The notes: generated from the sequence alone by a model not told the origin. A DNA stretch of 46,631 bases from an uncultured Eubacteriales bacterium (GCA_900547565.1 URHI01000004.1:1-46631); one strand, 5' to 3'; counted from the first letter of the stretch, positions 25,865-34,810 are shown. Translations and numbers: made by a program.

Positions 25865-26536
25865 TTACTTGGAATACAACTCGACGATAAGTTGCTCGTT
25901 GATATCAATATCAATATCATCTCTTGCAGGAAGAGCCACAACCTTAGCTGTTGCCTTTTCCTTGTCAACTGTCAGCCACTTCGGAATAGACTTGCCTCCA
26001 AAGCTGTCTACCAAGCCGGGATTGACAACTTCCTTGTCATCAACAGTCTTTTTGCTGCCAAGATACTTCTTGGAGGCCTTGAAGCTGTCGGTCACGGAAA
26101 TAACGTCGCCAGGCTTAAGAATAAGCGAAGGAATATCAACCTTCTTGTCATTGACTCTGAAGTGACCGTGAATTATAAGCTGACGGGCTTCCTTGCGGCT
26201 GCTTGCCAAACCAACTCTGTATATCACGTTATCAAATCTGCGCTCAAGCAGTATGAGCAGGTTCTCACCGGTCATACCTTCTTTTCTGTCGGCCTCATCA
26301 AAGTAGTTTGCGAACTGTCTCTCCAGAACGCCGTAGTAACGTCTGGTCTTCTGCTTCTCACGAAGCTGCATTCCGTATTCTCTCTGCTTCTTGACGGCAG
26401 CGCCATGCTGTCCGGGCGCCTTAGAACCTCTCTTGGTATCAAGTGCGCACTTTGTAGTGCAACGATCACCCTTCAAAAAGAGCTTAGTGCCTTCTCTGCG
26501 GCAAATCTTGCATACAGGTCCGGTATATCTTGCCAT
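25865..26536 (-). CDS. rpsD: 30S ribosomal protein S4 (zinc-binding type)
   Basis: 223 aa, longer than the usual 200-208. Four cysteines (C9, C12, C26, C30) form the zinc-binding N-terminal knuckle. The S4 RNA-binding domain (RLDNVIYRVGL-like stretch RRFDNVIYRVGLASSRKEA) lies in the middle. The extra length is in the C-terminal third, in the KKTVDDKEVVNPGLVDSFGG region. S4 nucleates small-subunit assembly. Confidence 0.97.
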   Translation of the reverse strand: MARYTGPVCKICRREGTKLFLKGDRCTTKCALDTKRGSKAPGQHGAAVKKQREYGMQLREKQKTRRYYGVLERQFANYFDEADRKEGMTGENLLILLERRFDNVIYRVGLASSRKEARQLIIHGHFRVNDKKVDIPSLILKPGDVISVTDSFKASKKYLGSKKTVDDKEVVNPGLVDSFGGKSIPKWLTVDKEKATAKVVALPARDDIDIDINEQLIVELYSK

Positions 26537-26559
26537 TTTTTCTTATACCCCCTATAATA

Positions 26560-26955
26560 TTAAACACGTCTGCGCTTAGGCGGTCTGCAACCATTGTGAG
26601 GAATGGGCGTCACGTCTTTGATCATTGTAATCTGAAGACCAACGGTCTCAAGCGCACGAATTGCGGATTCACGTCCCGATCCGGGACCTCTAACATAAAC
26701 CTCAACAGACTTAAGTCCATGTTCAATAGCAGCCTTGGCAGCGGTTTCGGAGGCCATCTGCGCGGCGAACGGTGTGGACTTTCTGGAGCCTTTGAAGCCA
26801 AGCTCACCAGCCGATGCCCAGGAAATTGCATTTCCGTCCTTATCGGTTATGGTGACGATCGTGTTATTGAAGGTTGCGCGAATATGAACCTGCCCTTCGG
26901 GTATGTTCTTCTTTTCGCGGCGTCTTTTGACTACCTTCTTTCCAACATTAGCCAT
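26560..26955 (-). CDS. rpsK: 30S ribosomal protein S11
   Basis: 131 aa. HIRATFNNTIVTITDKDGN and GPGSGRESAIRAL are diagnostic, and the end DVTPIPHNGCRPPKRRRV is the conserved platform-binding tail. It is part of rpsM-rpsK-rpsD-rpoA-rplQ. Confidence 0.98.
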   Translation of the reverse strand: MANVGKKVVKRRREKKNIPEGQVHIRATFNNTIVTITDKDGNAISWASAGELGFKGSRKSTPFAAQMASETAAKAAIEHGLKSVEVYVRGPGSGRESAIRALETVGLQITMIKDVTPIPHNGCRPPKRRRV

Positions 26956-26970
26956 CTTTATGCCACTCCT

Positions 26971-27345
26971 TTAACTACTCTTCTTCTTGTTAGCGATTGT
27001 CTTGGCGGGACCTTTTCTGGTTCTCGCATTGGTCTTTGTTCTCTGTCCTCTTACCGGCAGTCCCTTTCTGTGACGGATACCGCGGTAGCAGTTGATCTCA
27101 ACCAAACGCTTGATGTTCAGTGCAACGTCCCGGCGAAGATCGCCTTCAACATGATAGTGAGATTCAATCTCATCACGAAGCTTTGCAACTTCTTCTTCCG
27201 TCAGATCCTTCGCGCGGGTATCGGGATTGATACCAGTCTTTGCGAGGATATCGTTAGCGCTCTTGCGGCCGATACCGTAGATATAGGTAAGGGCTATTTC
27301 AACGCGCTTCTGATTCGGAATATCAACGCCTGCTATACGAGCCAT
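26971..27345 (-). CDS. rpsM: 30S ribosomal protein S13
   Basis: 124 aa. It starts MARIAGVDIPNQKRVEIALT and ends in the basic tRNA-contacting tail TKTNARTRKGPAKTIANKK. It is the first gene of the alpha part, 39 nt after rpmJ. Confidence 0.98.
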   Translation of the reverse strand: MARIAGVDIPNQKRVEIALTYIYGIGRKSANDILAKTGINPDTRAKDLTEEEVAKLRDEIESHYHVEGDLRRDVALNIKRLVEINCYRGIRHRKGLPVRGQRTKTNARTRKGPAKTIANKKKSS

Positions 27346-27384
27346 TCTGTTTTACACCTCTCAAATTCGGTAGATTTGTAGGGC

Positions 27385-27498
27385 TTAACCCTGTCTCTGC
27401 TTGTGCTTGGGATTTTCACAGATGACCATCACGCGGCCTTTTCTCTTGATAATCTTGCACTTCTCGCAGATCTTTTTTACGGATGGCTTTACCTTCAT
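27385..27498 (-). CDS. rpmJ: 50S ribosomal protein L36
   Basis: 37 aa, too short for most ORF thresholds. MKVKPSVKKICEKCKIIKRK followed by GRVMVICENPKHKQRQG matches zinc-binding L36 (Cys at 11, 14, 27 and His at 32). ATG at 27498-27496, TAA at 27387-27385. It lies between infA and rpsM, the canonical position. Confidence 0.97.
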   Translation of the reverse strand: MKVKPSVKKICEKCKIIKRKGRVMVICENPKHKQRQG

Positions 27499-27544
27499 TG
27501 TATTATACCATTCCTTTCATAATGTTTTAGCGTGTGGGAGCGAT

Positions 27545-27763
27545 TTATTTTGCTCTCCACGTTATCCTGCCTTTGGTGAGATCGTATACGGAAACCTCAA
27601 CGGTCACCTTATCACCCGGCAGTATGCGAATATAGTTCATTCTCAGCTTCCCGGATATATGAGCCATTACTATGTGCCCATTGGGGAGCTTGACCTTGAA
27701 GGTTGCATTGGGCAGTGCCTCAAGCACAGTACCTTCAAACTCAATTACATCGTCTTTCGGCAG
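27545..27763 (-). CDS. infA: translation initiation factor IF-1 with non-AUG start
   Basis: 72 aa, exactly the canonical length, if translation begins at the CTG codon 27763-27761. This reads (M)PKDDVIEFEGTVLEALPNAT and continues through MAHISGKLRMNYIRILPGDKV to KGRITWRAK. The frame has a TAG six codons upstream of the CTG, and no ATG, GTG or TTG precedes the conserved residues; the first standard start is a GTG at 27727, which would delete the first beta strand. GGAGGG ends 6 nt before CTG; two ATT codons lie between and are alternative starts. IF-1 is an OB-fold factor that occupies the ribosomal A site during initiation. Confidence 0.9.
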   Translation of the reverse strand: MPKDDVIEFEGTVLEALPNATFKVKLPNGHIVMAHISGKLRMNYIRILPGDKVTVEVSVYDLTKGRITWRAK

Positions 27764-27808
27764 AATAATCCCTCCCTGCTATTTTTTCTCGTGTGCGACA
27801 AATTTTAT

Positions 27809-28570
27809 TCACCAATCTTTGTCAATCAGTGTGAGTATTCTCGGTCCGTCCGGCAGAATTGCCACCGTGTTTTCGTAATGTGCCGACAGCTTGCCGTCTG
27901 CGGTTTTCACAGTCCAGCCGTCAGGCAGATCCCTGACATCCTTGACACCGGCATTGATCATAGGCTCAATTGCTATGGTCATACCGCTGCACAGCCTTAC
28001 GCCATGCCCTGCGGTTCCGTAGTTGGGGACATCCGGCTGCTCGTGCAGCTCGTGTCCGACTCCGTGACCGACATAGGGCCGCACCACCGAAAAGCCAAAG
28101 CTCTCAGCATATTTCTGGATCGCGCTTCCCACATCGCCAATTCTCATACCGGGTTTGGCAGCCGCCGCGCCCTCGAAAAAGCTCTGACGGGTCACTTCAA
28201 TGAGCCGTTGTGCTTCCTCGCTGACTTTTCCCACCGGTATGGTTCGTGCTGCGTCGCCGTGAAAGCCCTTGTAACAGGCACCCACATCAATTTTGACAAT
28301 GTCACCTTCCTGCAGTATCCGCTTGTGTGACGGAATACCGTGAATGACCTCATCGTTGATGCTGATGCAGGCCGACGCCGGAAAACCGGCATAATTCAGG
28401 AAGGAAGGACGTGCTCCGTTTTTCTCGATAAAGTGACGTATCAGCTTATCAAGCTCATAGGTGCTGACGCCCTCGCGGACGTGCTCACGGATAAAGACAA
28501 GTGCTTCGCCCGTTATACGTCCGGCTTCCTTCATTAGCGCAAGTTGTTCTGAGTTTTTGATTTGGATCAT
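27809..28570 (-). CDS. map: methionine aminopeptidase type I
   Basis: 253 aa. It removes the initiator methionine from nascent proteins. The metal ligands are visible in order: DVGACYKGFHGDAA (two Asp), GHGVGHELHE (His), IEPMI (Glu) and HYENTV (Glu). The substrate His is in NDEVIHGIPS. It lies between adk and infA in the spc/alpha junction; the small KOW protein that many Firmicutes carry between map and infA is absent (45-nt gap). Confidence 0.97.
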   Translation of the reverse strand: MIQIKNSEQLALMKEAGRITGEALVFIREHVREGVSTYELDKLIRHFIEKNGARPSFLNYAGFPASACISINDEVIHGIPSHKRILQEGDIVKIDVGACYKGFHGDAARTIPVGKVSEEAQRLIEVTRQSFFEGAAAAKPGMRIGDVGSAIQKYAESFGFSVVRPYVGHGVGHELHEQPDVPNYGTAGHGVRLCSGMTIAIEPMINAGVKDVRDLPDGWTVKTADGKLSAHYENTVAILPDGPRILTLIDKDW

Positions 28571-28579
28571 GTTTCCGCC

Positions 28580-29215
28580 TCAAAGATTTGACAGGGCTTC
28601 AGTTACCAGCCGGGTTGTATCGGCAAGCTCCTCTTGCCCCTCCACTACCTTAAGCAGACCTCTCTTGGCGTAGAATTCCTTGAGCGGTTCAGTCTGTTTG
28701 TGGTAAGTGTCAAGTCTGTTTTTAACGGTTTCGGCGTTGTCATCACTGCGGATAATGAGATCCGCCGAACATTTGTCACAAACGTCATCAACAGCAGGCG
28801 GATTGTAACTGACGTGATATGAGGAACCGCACGACGGGCAGACTCTGCGTCCACCCATACGCGCAATTATTCTCTCGTCCTCAACTTCAATAGCAAGCAC
28901 GGCATCAATGCGGACACCAAGGTCCTCAAGAGCCTGTGCCTGGGCTACTGAGCGAGGAAAACCGTCAAGTATGAATCCGTTTTTGCAAGCATCTGACGAA
29001 AGATGCTCCTTAATAATACCGATAACTACCTCATCGGGCACGAGATCGCCTTTATCAATGAAAGACTTTGCTTTTTTACCAAGCCCAGTTCCCGCTTTGA
29101 TAGAGGCTCTGAGTATCTCGCCCGTAGAAATGGTCGGAATTTTGAATTTCTTTGAAATGATCTCAGCCTGGGTACCTTTCCCTGCACCGGGAGCGCCCAT
29201 TAAAATCAAATTCAT
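28580..29215 (-). CDS. adk: adenylate kinase
   Basis: 211 aa. It interconverts AMP+ATP and 2 ADP. The P-loop is GAPGAGKGTQA (residues 7-17) and the AMP site is DGFPRSVAQAQ. The LID carries the Gram-positive zinc knuckle CPSC...CDKC (residues about 130-155). It is co-transcribed between secY and map. Confidence 0.98.
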   Translation of the reverse strand: MNLILMGAPGAGKGTQAEIISKKFKIPTISTGEILRASIKAGTGLGKKAKSFIDKGDLVPDEVVIGIIKEHLSSDACKNGFILDGFPRSVAQAQALEDLGVRIDAVLAIEVEDERIIARMGGRRVCPSCGSSYHVSYNPPAVDDVCDKCSADLIIRSDDNAETVKNRLDTYHKQTEPLKEFYAKRGLLKVVEGQEELADTTRLVTEALSNL

Positions 29216-29238
29216 ACTATTCCTCCGAAAAAGCGTTA

Positions 29239-30558
29239 TCAGTCAAGGAAGCCTTTATAGTTACGCATTGTAAGCTGAGCCTCGAGTTCGTGGACAGTTT
29301 CAAGCGCAACACCTACGACGATGAGCAGTGACGAACCTCCGAATGCAAGGCCTGCAAACGTAAGTGAACCGTCGTGAATCGCGTAGTCAACAATGGTAAT
29401 AACCATGGGGGCGCCGGCAATTACACAAAGGAACACACCGCCGATAAGCGTGATACGGCTAAGTATCTTCTGGATATACTGGGCAGTGGTCTTGCCGGGC
29501 CGGATACCCGGAATGGCTCCGCCGTTGTCGCGGATATTGTTCGCCACTTCAACAGGATTGAAGGAAATCAAAGTGTAGAAGTAGGAGAACGCAATTATCA
29601 ACGCCAGGAATACCAAGAGGTAGGGCCAGGTGTAATAATTGAAGTTGTTGGTAATCCACTGCAGCCACTTTGTGTTCGGGAAGAACGTTGCAATGGTAGC
29701 GGGGATAGCAACGATAGAGTTCGCAAAGATGATAGGCATAACGCCCGTCATGTTGAGCTTGAGCGGCAGATTGGATGACTGACCGCCATACATCTTGCGT
29801 CCGACAACTCTCTTTGCATACTGAACCGGAATTCTTCTTTCGCTGTTGGTAAACCACACGACCAGCAATACTGCTGCAAGAGTGATAGACAGCGAAACAA
29901 TAACAAGAATAAGACCGGTCCATTTGAACTTACCGTCATCAAACATCATGCCAAACAGCGAGTTGCAAAGTGCAGGCAGTCTTGCAATGATGTTAGCAAA
30001 CAGGATAATGGAAATACCGTTGCCTATGCCGAACTCATTGATCTTTTCTGCCAGCCACATAATGAGTGAAGCACCGGCACAGAAGCAGGCAATGATTACT
30101 GCATACTTGAAAACCTTGGCACTGTCACTGGAATCAAAGGCCAGCATATTGTAACTTCTGAGGTACATTGCATAGCCATATGCTGTGATAAGTGCAAGAG
30201 CAACAGTAACTATACGGGTGATACCCGCAATCTTCTTTTTGCCGTCCTCATCCTTAGCCATTCTTTCGAGTGCCGGAATTGCGACGGTAAGAAGCTGAAT
30301 AACTATCGAAGCGGTGATGTAGGGCGACACAGAGAGCGCAAACAGCGTTGCCTTGCCGAACGCGTCACCGGACAGTATATTCATGAACTGAAAGATAGAA
30401 CCGGCTGTATACTGGTTGAACGAATTAAGCACATCGGCGCTTACATACGGGACCGGTATATTGGCTCCCAGGCGATAAAGAAGTAGGATAAGAAGTGTAA
30501 AGAGAATCTTTTTACGAAGCTCGGGAACATTCCAAGCATTCTTTATGGTCTGAAACAT
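29239..30558 (-). CDS. secY: protein translocase subunit SecY
   Basis: 439 aa, ten membrane segments. It forms the Sec protein-conducting channel. Recognisable parts include NIPVPYVSADV near the plug, FALSVSPYITASIVIQLL in TM2, RRIPVQYAKRV in a cytoplasmic loop and IPGIRPGKTTAQYI before TM9. It follows rplO by 2 nt, and its ribosome binding site lies inside the rplO end. Confidence 0.98.
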   Translation of the reverse strand: MFQTIKNAWNVPELRKKILFTLLILLLYRLGANIPVPYVSADVLNSFNQYTAGSIFQFMNILSGDAFGKATLFALSVSPYITASIVIQLLTVAIPALERMAKDEDGKKKIAGITRIVTVALALITAYGYAMYLRSYNMLAFDSSDSAKVFKYAVIIACFCAGASLIMWLAEKINEFGIGNGISIILFANIIARLPALCNSLFGMMFDDGKFKWTGLILVIVSLSITLAAVLLVVWFTNSERRIPVQYAKRVVGRKMYGGQSSNLPLKLNMTGVMPIIFANSIVAIPATIATFFPNTKWLQWITNNFNYYTWPYLLVFLALIIAFSYFYTLISFNPVEVANNIRDNGGAIPGIRPGKTTAQYIQKILSRITLIGGVFLCVIAGAPMVITIVDYAIHDGSLTFAGLAFGGSSLLIVVGVALETVHELEAQLTMRNYKGFLD

Positions 30559-30560
30559 TC

Positions 30561-31001
30561 TTACACCTCCTCAGTCTTTCCACCTGCTGCTTCTATCTTT
30601 TCCTTAGCACTTGCGGAAAAGATGGTTGCTTTTACGGTGACCTTTTTGGTAAGATCTCCGTTTCCGAGCACCTTAAGCCCGTCAAATTCCTTACGGACAA
30701 TTTTCTTTTCGAGCAGTGCGTTTAAGTCGATCACCGCACCGTCCTCAAAAGAATTGAGCTCGGACACGTTGACTATTGCGTACTTTGTAGCAAACTTGTT
30801 GTGGAAGCCTCTCTTGGGAAGCTTTCTGTAGAGGGGGAGCTGACCGCCCTCAAAACCGGGACGGACACCGCCGCCGGATCTGGCATTCTGACCCTTATGG
30901 CCCTTGCCTGCTGTTTTTCCGTTTCCGGAGCCTGTGCCTCTGCCCTTGCGGAAAACAGAGGTGGTGGAACCGGCCGCGGGAGATAACTCATGGAGTTTCA
31001 T
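30561..31001 (-). CDS. rplO: 50S ribosomal protein L15
   Basis: 146 aa from ATG 31001, preceded by AAGGAGG; the open frame upstream is spurious. MKLHELSPAAGS starts the protein and the glycine-rich GRGTGSGNGKTAGKGHKGQN is the L15 signature. It binds 23S rRNA late in assembly. Confidence 0.97.
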   Translation of the reverse strand: MKLHELSPAAGSTTSVFRKGRGTGSGNGKTAGKGHKGQNARSGGGVRPGFEGGQLPLYRKLPKRGFHNKFATKYAIVNVSELNSFEDGAVIDLNALLEKKIVRKEFDGLKVLGNGDLTKKVTVKATIFSASAKEKIEAAGGKTEEV

Positions 31002-31014
31002 TGTACTGCCTCCT

Positions 31015-31188
31015 TTATACGTTTTCGACCTTGACAAGGTGTGCGATGACGCGTATCTTGCCTGCCAGCACAGCATCGTCCTTGCAGACAATGCTGTCAC
31101 CGATCTTTCTAAGGCCTAGCGACTGAGCAGTTGCCAGCTGATCTGCTTTAGCGCGGATGAGGCTCTTGATAAGTGTTACCTTTTTCAT
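31015..31188 (-). CDS. rpmD: 50S ribosomal protein L30
   Basis: 57 aa from ATG 31188 (GAGGAGGGG upstream). It reads KKVTLIKSLIRAKADQLATA and continues SLGLRKIGDSIVCKD, the L30 ferredoxin-like fold. It is placed between rpsE and rplO as in other spc operons. Confidence 0.96.
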   Translation of the reverse strand: MKKVTLIKSLIRAKADQLATAQSLGLRKIGDSIVCKDDAVLAGKIRVIAHLVKVENV

Positions 31189-31201
31189 GCTTAACCCCTC
31201 C

Positions 31202-31732
31202 TCAGCCCTTAACCTGCTCAACGCTGATGTCACGGGTCTTAGCGACCTCATCAGCGGTACGAAGTGCCTTCAAGCCCTCCATCGTAGCCTTGACCACGTT
31301 GGTAGGATTGTTGGAACGCAGGCACTTTGCACGTATATTCTTGATACCGGCCAGCTCGAGAATAGCTCTCACCTTGCCGCCGGCAATGATACCGGTACCG
31401 GGGGCAGCGGGTTTGAGCAGAACCTTGCCGGCTCCGTAAACACCCACGACCTCATGAGGTATGGTAGTTCCCTTCAGGGAAACGTGAATCATGTTTTTCT
31501 TAGCGTCCTCAATACCCTTGCGGATAGCTTCGGGCACTTCTGCTGCCTTACCGAGTCCGACACCAACGTTGCCGTTACCGTCGCCCACAACCATAATAGC
31601 TGCAAAACGAGCGATACGACCGCCCTTGACTGTCTTTGATACACGGTTCAGCGCAACCATAGACTCGCGAAGCTCGTTCTCTTCCTTGGCACGAGGCTCG
31701 CGATCCTGTCTGTTGTTTCTGCTGTAAGCCAT
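31202..31732 (-). CDS. rpsE: 30S ribosomal protein S5
   Basis: 176 aa. The N-terminal S5 domain has VSKTVKGGRIARFAAIMVVG and GNGNVGVGLGKAAEVPEAI; the C-terminal domain has VLLKPAAPGTGIIAGGKVRA. S5 contributes to decoding fidelity, and spectinomycin contacts the loop near the start. Confidence 0.98.
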   Translation of the reverse strand: MAYSRNNRQDREPRAKEENELRESMVALNRVSKTVKGGRIARFAAIMVVGDGNGNVGVGLGKAAEVPEAIRKGIEDAKKNMIHVSLKGTTIPHEVVGVYGAGKVLLKPAAPGTGIIAGGKVRAILELAGIKNIRAKCLRSNNPTNVVKATMEGLKALRTADEVAKTRDISVEQVKG

Positions 31733-31801
31733 TTTTTACTCCTTAAATTTGTTCAAAATTGTGATTTGAACAGTGTACAAACCGGAATTCAGTCTTGCGA
31801 C

Positions 31802-32161
31802 TCAGAACTTCAGGCCGCCCTCACGAGCACCTGTAGCCAGTTCCGATACACGTCCGTGGTAAAGATAGCCGCCGCGGTCGAAAACGACTTCGGAGATACC
31901 CTTTTCAATAGCGCGCTCGGCGATCTTCTTGCCGACGAGCTTTGCTGCTTCTTTATTGCCTGTTGCGCCTTCAAAACCAGCCTCATGGGTGGACGCGCTT
32001 ACAAGAGTTACGCCCTTGACATCATCAATGATCTGTGCACTGATGTGATCGTTGGAGCGATAAACAGACAGGCGAGGACGGGCTTCTGTACCCGAAATCT
32101 TAGCTCTGACTCTCTTATGTCTTTTAAGCCGAGCCGCATTGCTGTCTTTTCTTGAAACCAT
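31802..32161 (-). CDS. rplR: 50S ribosomal protein L18
   Basis: 119 aa. The basic N-terminus RLKRHKRVRAKISGT, then RPRLSVYRSNDHISAQIID, and the C-terminal EVVFDRGGYLYHGRV identify L18, which binds 5S rRNA. Confidence 0.98.
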   Translation of the reverse strand: MVSRKDSNAARLKRHKRVRAKISGTEARPRLSVYRSNDHISAQIIDDVKGVTLVSASTHEAGFEGATGNKEAAKLVGKKIAERAIEKGISEVVFDRGGYLYHGRVSELATGAREGGLKF

Positions 32162-32180
32162 ATCATTCCACTCCTTTCAA

Positions 32181-32753
32181 TTATTTACCGGTCTTGCCGA
32201 CTTTACGGCGAATGACCTCATCGTTGTACTTGACGCCCTTGCCATGGTAAGGCTCGGGAGGTCTTTTACTTCTGATAGTAGCTGCGGTCTGACCGACAAG
32301 CTGCTTGTCAATACCCTTGATGATGATTGTGGGTGTAGCCATCTTGTCAGGCACCTCAAACTTAATACCCTCAGGGGCTTTGATACAGTACTTTTCCTGA
32401 GGCTGTCCGTTAGCTTCAAGCGAGTAGCCGAGATAAAGCTGCAGGGTCTGTCCCTGAAGAACTACCTTGTAACCAACACCGACGATCTCCAACGTCTTTG
32501 AGAAGCCCGTGGTAACACCAACTACCATGTTGTGGATCAGTGCGCGGGTAAGGCCGTGCAGACTCTTATCGGCCTTATCATCGGTCGGACGGGAAACGAT
32601 AATTTCATTACCCTCGACCTTAATGGTCATACGGTGGCTGAAGCTCTCGGTAAGGGTTCCCAGAGGGCCCTTAACAGTGACGGTATTGTTGTCACCCAGT
32701 GTAACGGTAACACCGGCAGGGATGACAACAGGCATTCTACCTATTCTTGACAT
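32181..32753 (-). CDS. rplF: 50S ribosomal protein L6
   Basis: 190 aa, slightly longer than typical (about 180). MSRIGRMPVVIPAGVTV opens, HGLTRALIHNMVVGVTTGFS lies mid-protein, and the C-terminal hallmark is TIRSKRPPEPYHGKGVKY. The extra residues fall in the loop EANGQPQEKYCIKAPEG. Confidence 0.97.
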   Translation of the reverse strand: MSRIGRMPVVIPAGVTVTLGDNNTVTVKGPLGTLTESFSHRMTIKVEGNEIIVSRPTDDKADKSLHGLTRALIHNMVVGVTTGFSKTLEIVGVGYKVVLQGQTLQLYLGYSLEANGQPQEKYCIKAPEGIKFEVPDKMATPTIIIKGIDKQLVGQTAATIRSKRPPEPYHGKGVKYNDEVIRRKVGKTGK

Positions 32754-32770
32754 ATCCTTTCACCTCCCAC

Positions 32771-33169
32771 TTACCAGACGAAGGCAAGGACTTCGCCGCC
32801 TATTTTAAGTGCGCGAGCCTGCTTGTCGGTCATGATACCCTTGGAAGTGGAAACGATTGCAATACCCAGGCCGTTCATGACCTTGGGCATATCCTCGTAG
32901 CCGGCATAAACTCTCAGACCGGGCTTGGATACGCGGCGGATACCGCGAATAACCTTCTGCTTGCCTGCCTGATACTTAAGGGTAACTCGAATGACTCCCT
33001 GCTTGCCGTCCTCGATGATCTGGTAGCTCTTTACGTAGCCCTCGGCAACGAGGATCTTGGCAATGGATTCCTTCATTTTGGATGCCGGAATGTCAACAGT
33101 GGGATGCTTAGCGTCATTGGCGTTTCTGATCCGTGTGAGCATATCGGCGATTACATCTGACATTTGCAT
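32771..33169 (-). CDS. rpsH: 30S ribosomal protein S8
   Basis: 132 aa from ATG 33169 after GGAGAAAAAACA. SDVIADMLTRIRNANDAKH at the start and the C-terminal GIAIVSTSKGIMTDKQAR are diagnostic. S8 binds 16S rRNA helix 21 and is the autogenous repressor of spc in E. coli. Confidence 0.97.
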   Translation of the reverse strand: MQMSDVIADMLTRIRNANDAKHPTVDIPASKMKESIAKILVAEGYVKSYQIIEDGKQGVIRVTLKYQAGKQKVIRGIRRVSKPGLRVYAGYEDMPKVMNGLGIAIVSTSKGIMTDKQARALKIGGEVLAFVW

Positions 33170-33271
33170 TGTTTTTTCTCCTTTATGCAAGTTATTATCT
33201 TGCTGCCGGAGCTTTTCCGGCGGCATATCGGTGGTTAAACACTGCGGTTTCCTTCCGATAGTAAGGGGTTT

Positions 33272-33457
33272 TTACCAGCTTGCTTTCTTTACGCCCGGGA
33301 TCTCGCCCTTATAGGCAAGATTGCGGAAGCATATACGGCAAATACCGTATCTGCGCATATAAGCATGGGGACGGCCGCAGATTTTGCAGCGATTGTACTC
33401 ACGTGTGGAGAATTTCGGCTCCTTCTGCTGCTTGAGTATCATTGACTTTTTTGCCAT
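33272..33457 (-). CDS. rpsN: 30S ribosomal protein S14, zinc-binding type
   Basis: 61 aa from ATG 33457, the type Z length. The zinc ligands appear as CKICGRPHAYMRRYGICRIC (C-x2-C...C-x2-C), followed by FRNLAYKGEIPGVKKASW. The longer open frame upstream is not homologous. It is followed by a 102-nt gap before rpsH, longer than most spacings in the cluster. Confidence 0.97.
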   Translation of the reverse strand: MAKKSMILKQQKEPKFSTREYNRCKICGRPHAYMRRYGICRICFRNLAYKGEIPGVKKASW

Positions 33458-33473
33458 TTCTCTGTCCCTCCTC

Positions 33474-34013
33474 TTAGTTTGCGAAGGGAGCGCCCATGAG
33501 CTTGAGCAGCTCCTTAGCTTCTTCATCGGTGCGTGCGGTAGTGACGAAGCAAATATCCATACCGCGGATCTTTTCGACCTTGTCGTACTCGATCTCAGGG
33601 AATATCAACTGCTCCTTCAGGCCGAGAGCATAGTTGCCTCTGCCGTCGAAGGCGTTGGGGTTGATACCCTTGAAGTCACGGACACGAGGAAGTGCAAAGT
33701 TAAAAAGTCTGTCCATGAACTCATACATTCTTTCGCCGCGCAGTGTAACCTTTGCGCCGATCTTCATGCCCTCACGGACTTTGAAGTTAGCAACCGACTT
33801 CTTCGCGTAAGTAGGCACTGCCTTCTGTCCGGAGATGATCGCCAGGTCCTTCAGCACGCTGTCGATGACCTTAGCGTTGTCCTTTGCGTCACCGCAGCCG
33901 ACATTGATAACTATCTTGTCGAACTTCGGAATCTGCATGGGGCTTTTGTATTCATACTTTTTCATAAGGGCGGGAGCGACCTCGGCCTTATAGAAATCAC
34001 CAAGTCTTGCCAT
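33474..34013 (-). CDS. rplE: 50S ribosomal protein L5
   Basis: 179 aa. KIVINVGCGDAKDN, GQKAVPTYAKKSVANFKVRE and RDFKGINPNAFDGRGNYALG are conserved L5 stretches. L5 contacts 5S rRNA and the P-site tRNA in the central protuberance. GGGAGGG precedes ATG. Confidence 0.98.
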   Translation of the reverse strand: MARLGDFYKAEVAPALMKKYEYKSPMQIPKFDKIVINVGCGDAKDNAKVIDSVLKDLAIISGQKAVPTYAKKSVANFKVREGMKIGAKVTLRGERMYEFMDRLFNFALPRVRDFKGINPNAFDGRGNYALGLKEQLIFPEIEYDKVEKIRGMDICFVTTARTDEEAKELLKLMGAPFAN

Positions 34014-34026
34014 CGTTTACCCTCCC

Positions 34027-34368
34027 TTAAATTTCCGGGTAACCGCACTTTTTGTGGGCGGCTACGCGAACCTTTTTGCCTTTTTCATCAACCTTGTGGC
34101 TGACTCTGGCGGCCTTACCGCACTTAGGGCAGACGATAGCGACCTTGCAGGCGTAAATTGCGCCCTCTGTGTCAACAATACCGCCGGTCTCGCCCTGCTT
34201 GCGGGGCTTTACATGCTTGTGAACGGTGTTAACGCCCTCAACAATGACCTTGTCCTCCTTGGGAGAGACCGCGATCACCTTGTGAACCTTGAGCGCGCCG
34301 TTCTGATCCTTCTTTTCCTCGTACTTACCGGTAAGAAGAACCACTTTGTCACCAGTTTTGATATTCAT
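34027..34368 (-). CDS. rplX: 50S ribosomal protein L24
   Basis: 113 aa. The KOW motif is in MNIKTGDKVVLLTGKYE. A C-terminal segment has the CPKCGKAARV zinc-like pair. L24 starts large-subunit assembly. It lies 15 nt after rplN. Confidence 0.97.
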   Translation of the reverse strand: MNIKTGDKVVLLTGKYEEKKDQNGALKVHKVIAVSPKEDKVIVEGVNTVHKHVKPRKQGETGGIVDTEGAIYACKVAIVCPKCGKAARVSHKVDEKGKKVRVAAHKKCGYPEI

Positions 34369-34383
34369 GATGTTTCTTCCTCC

Positions 34384-34752
34384 TTAAAGCACTTCGGGAG
34401 CCAGAGAAAGAATCTTAAGATAATTCTTCTCACGAAGCTCTCTTGCCACCGGCCCGAATATACGTGTTCCGGTAGGATTCTGGTCTTCCTTTATGATTAC
34501 CGCGGAGTTTTCGTCAAACTTGATGTAAGAACCGTCGGCACGCTTGATACCGTGTCTGCTTCTCACAATAACAGCTTTGACTACCTGACCCTTTTTCACC
34601 ACGCCGCCGGGTGCTGCCTTCTTAACGGTAGCGACCACGACATCACCGATGTTAGCGTAACGGCGGTCTGTACCACCGAGGACGCGAATACACATCAGCT
34701 CTTTTGCACCGGTGTTATCGGCAACCTTCATCATTGACTGCTGCTGTATCAC
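34384..34752 (-). CDS. rplN: 50S ribosomal protein L14
   Basis: 122 aa. MIQQQSMMKVADNTGAKE and the end EKNYLKILSLAPEVL are standard for L14, which forms intersubunit bridges and is the docking site of RsfS. Confidence 0.98.
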   Translation of the reverse strand: MIQQQSMMKVADNTGAKELMCIRVLGGTDRRYANIGDVVVATVKKAAPGGVVKKGQVVKAVIVRSRHGIKRADGSYIKFDENSAVIIKEDQNPTGTRIFGPVARELREKNYLKILSLAPEVL

Positions 34753-34810
34753 TTGTGTTTTCCTCCTGATTCAATACGATATTGACGTATCTACTTTGTG
34801 TGTGGATTGA

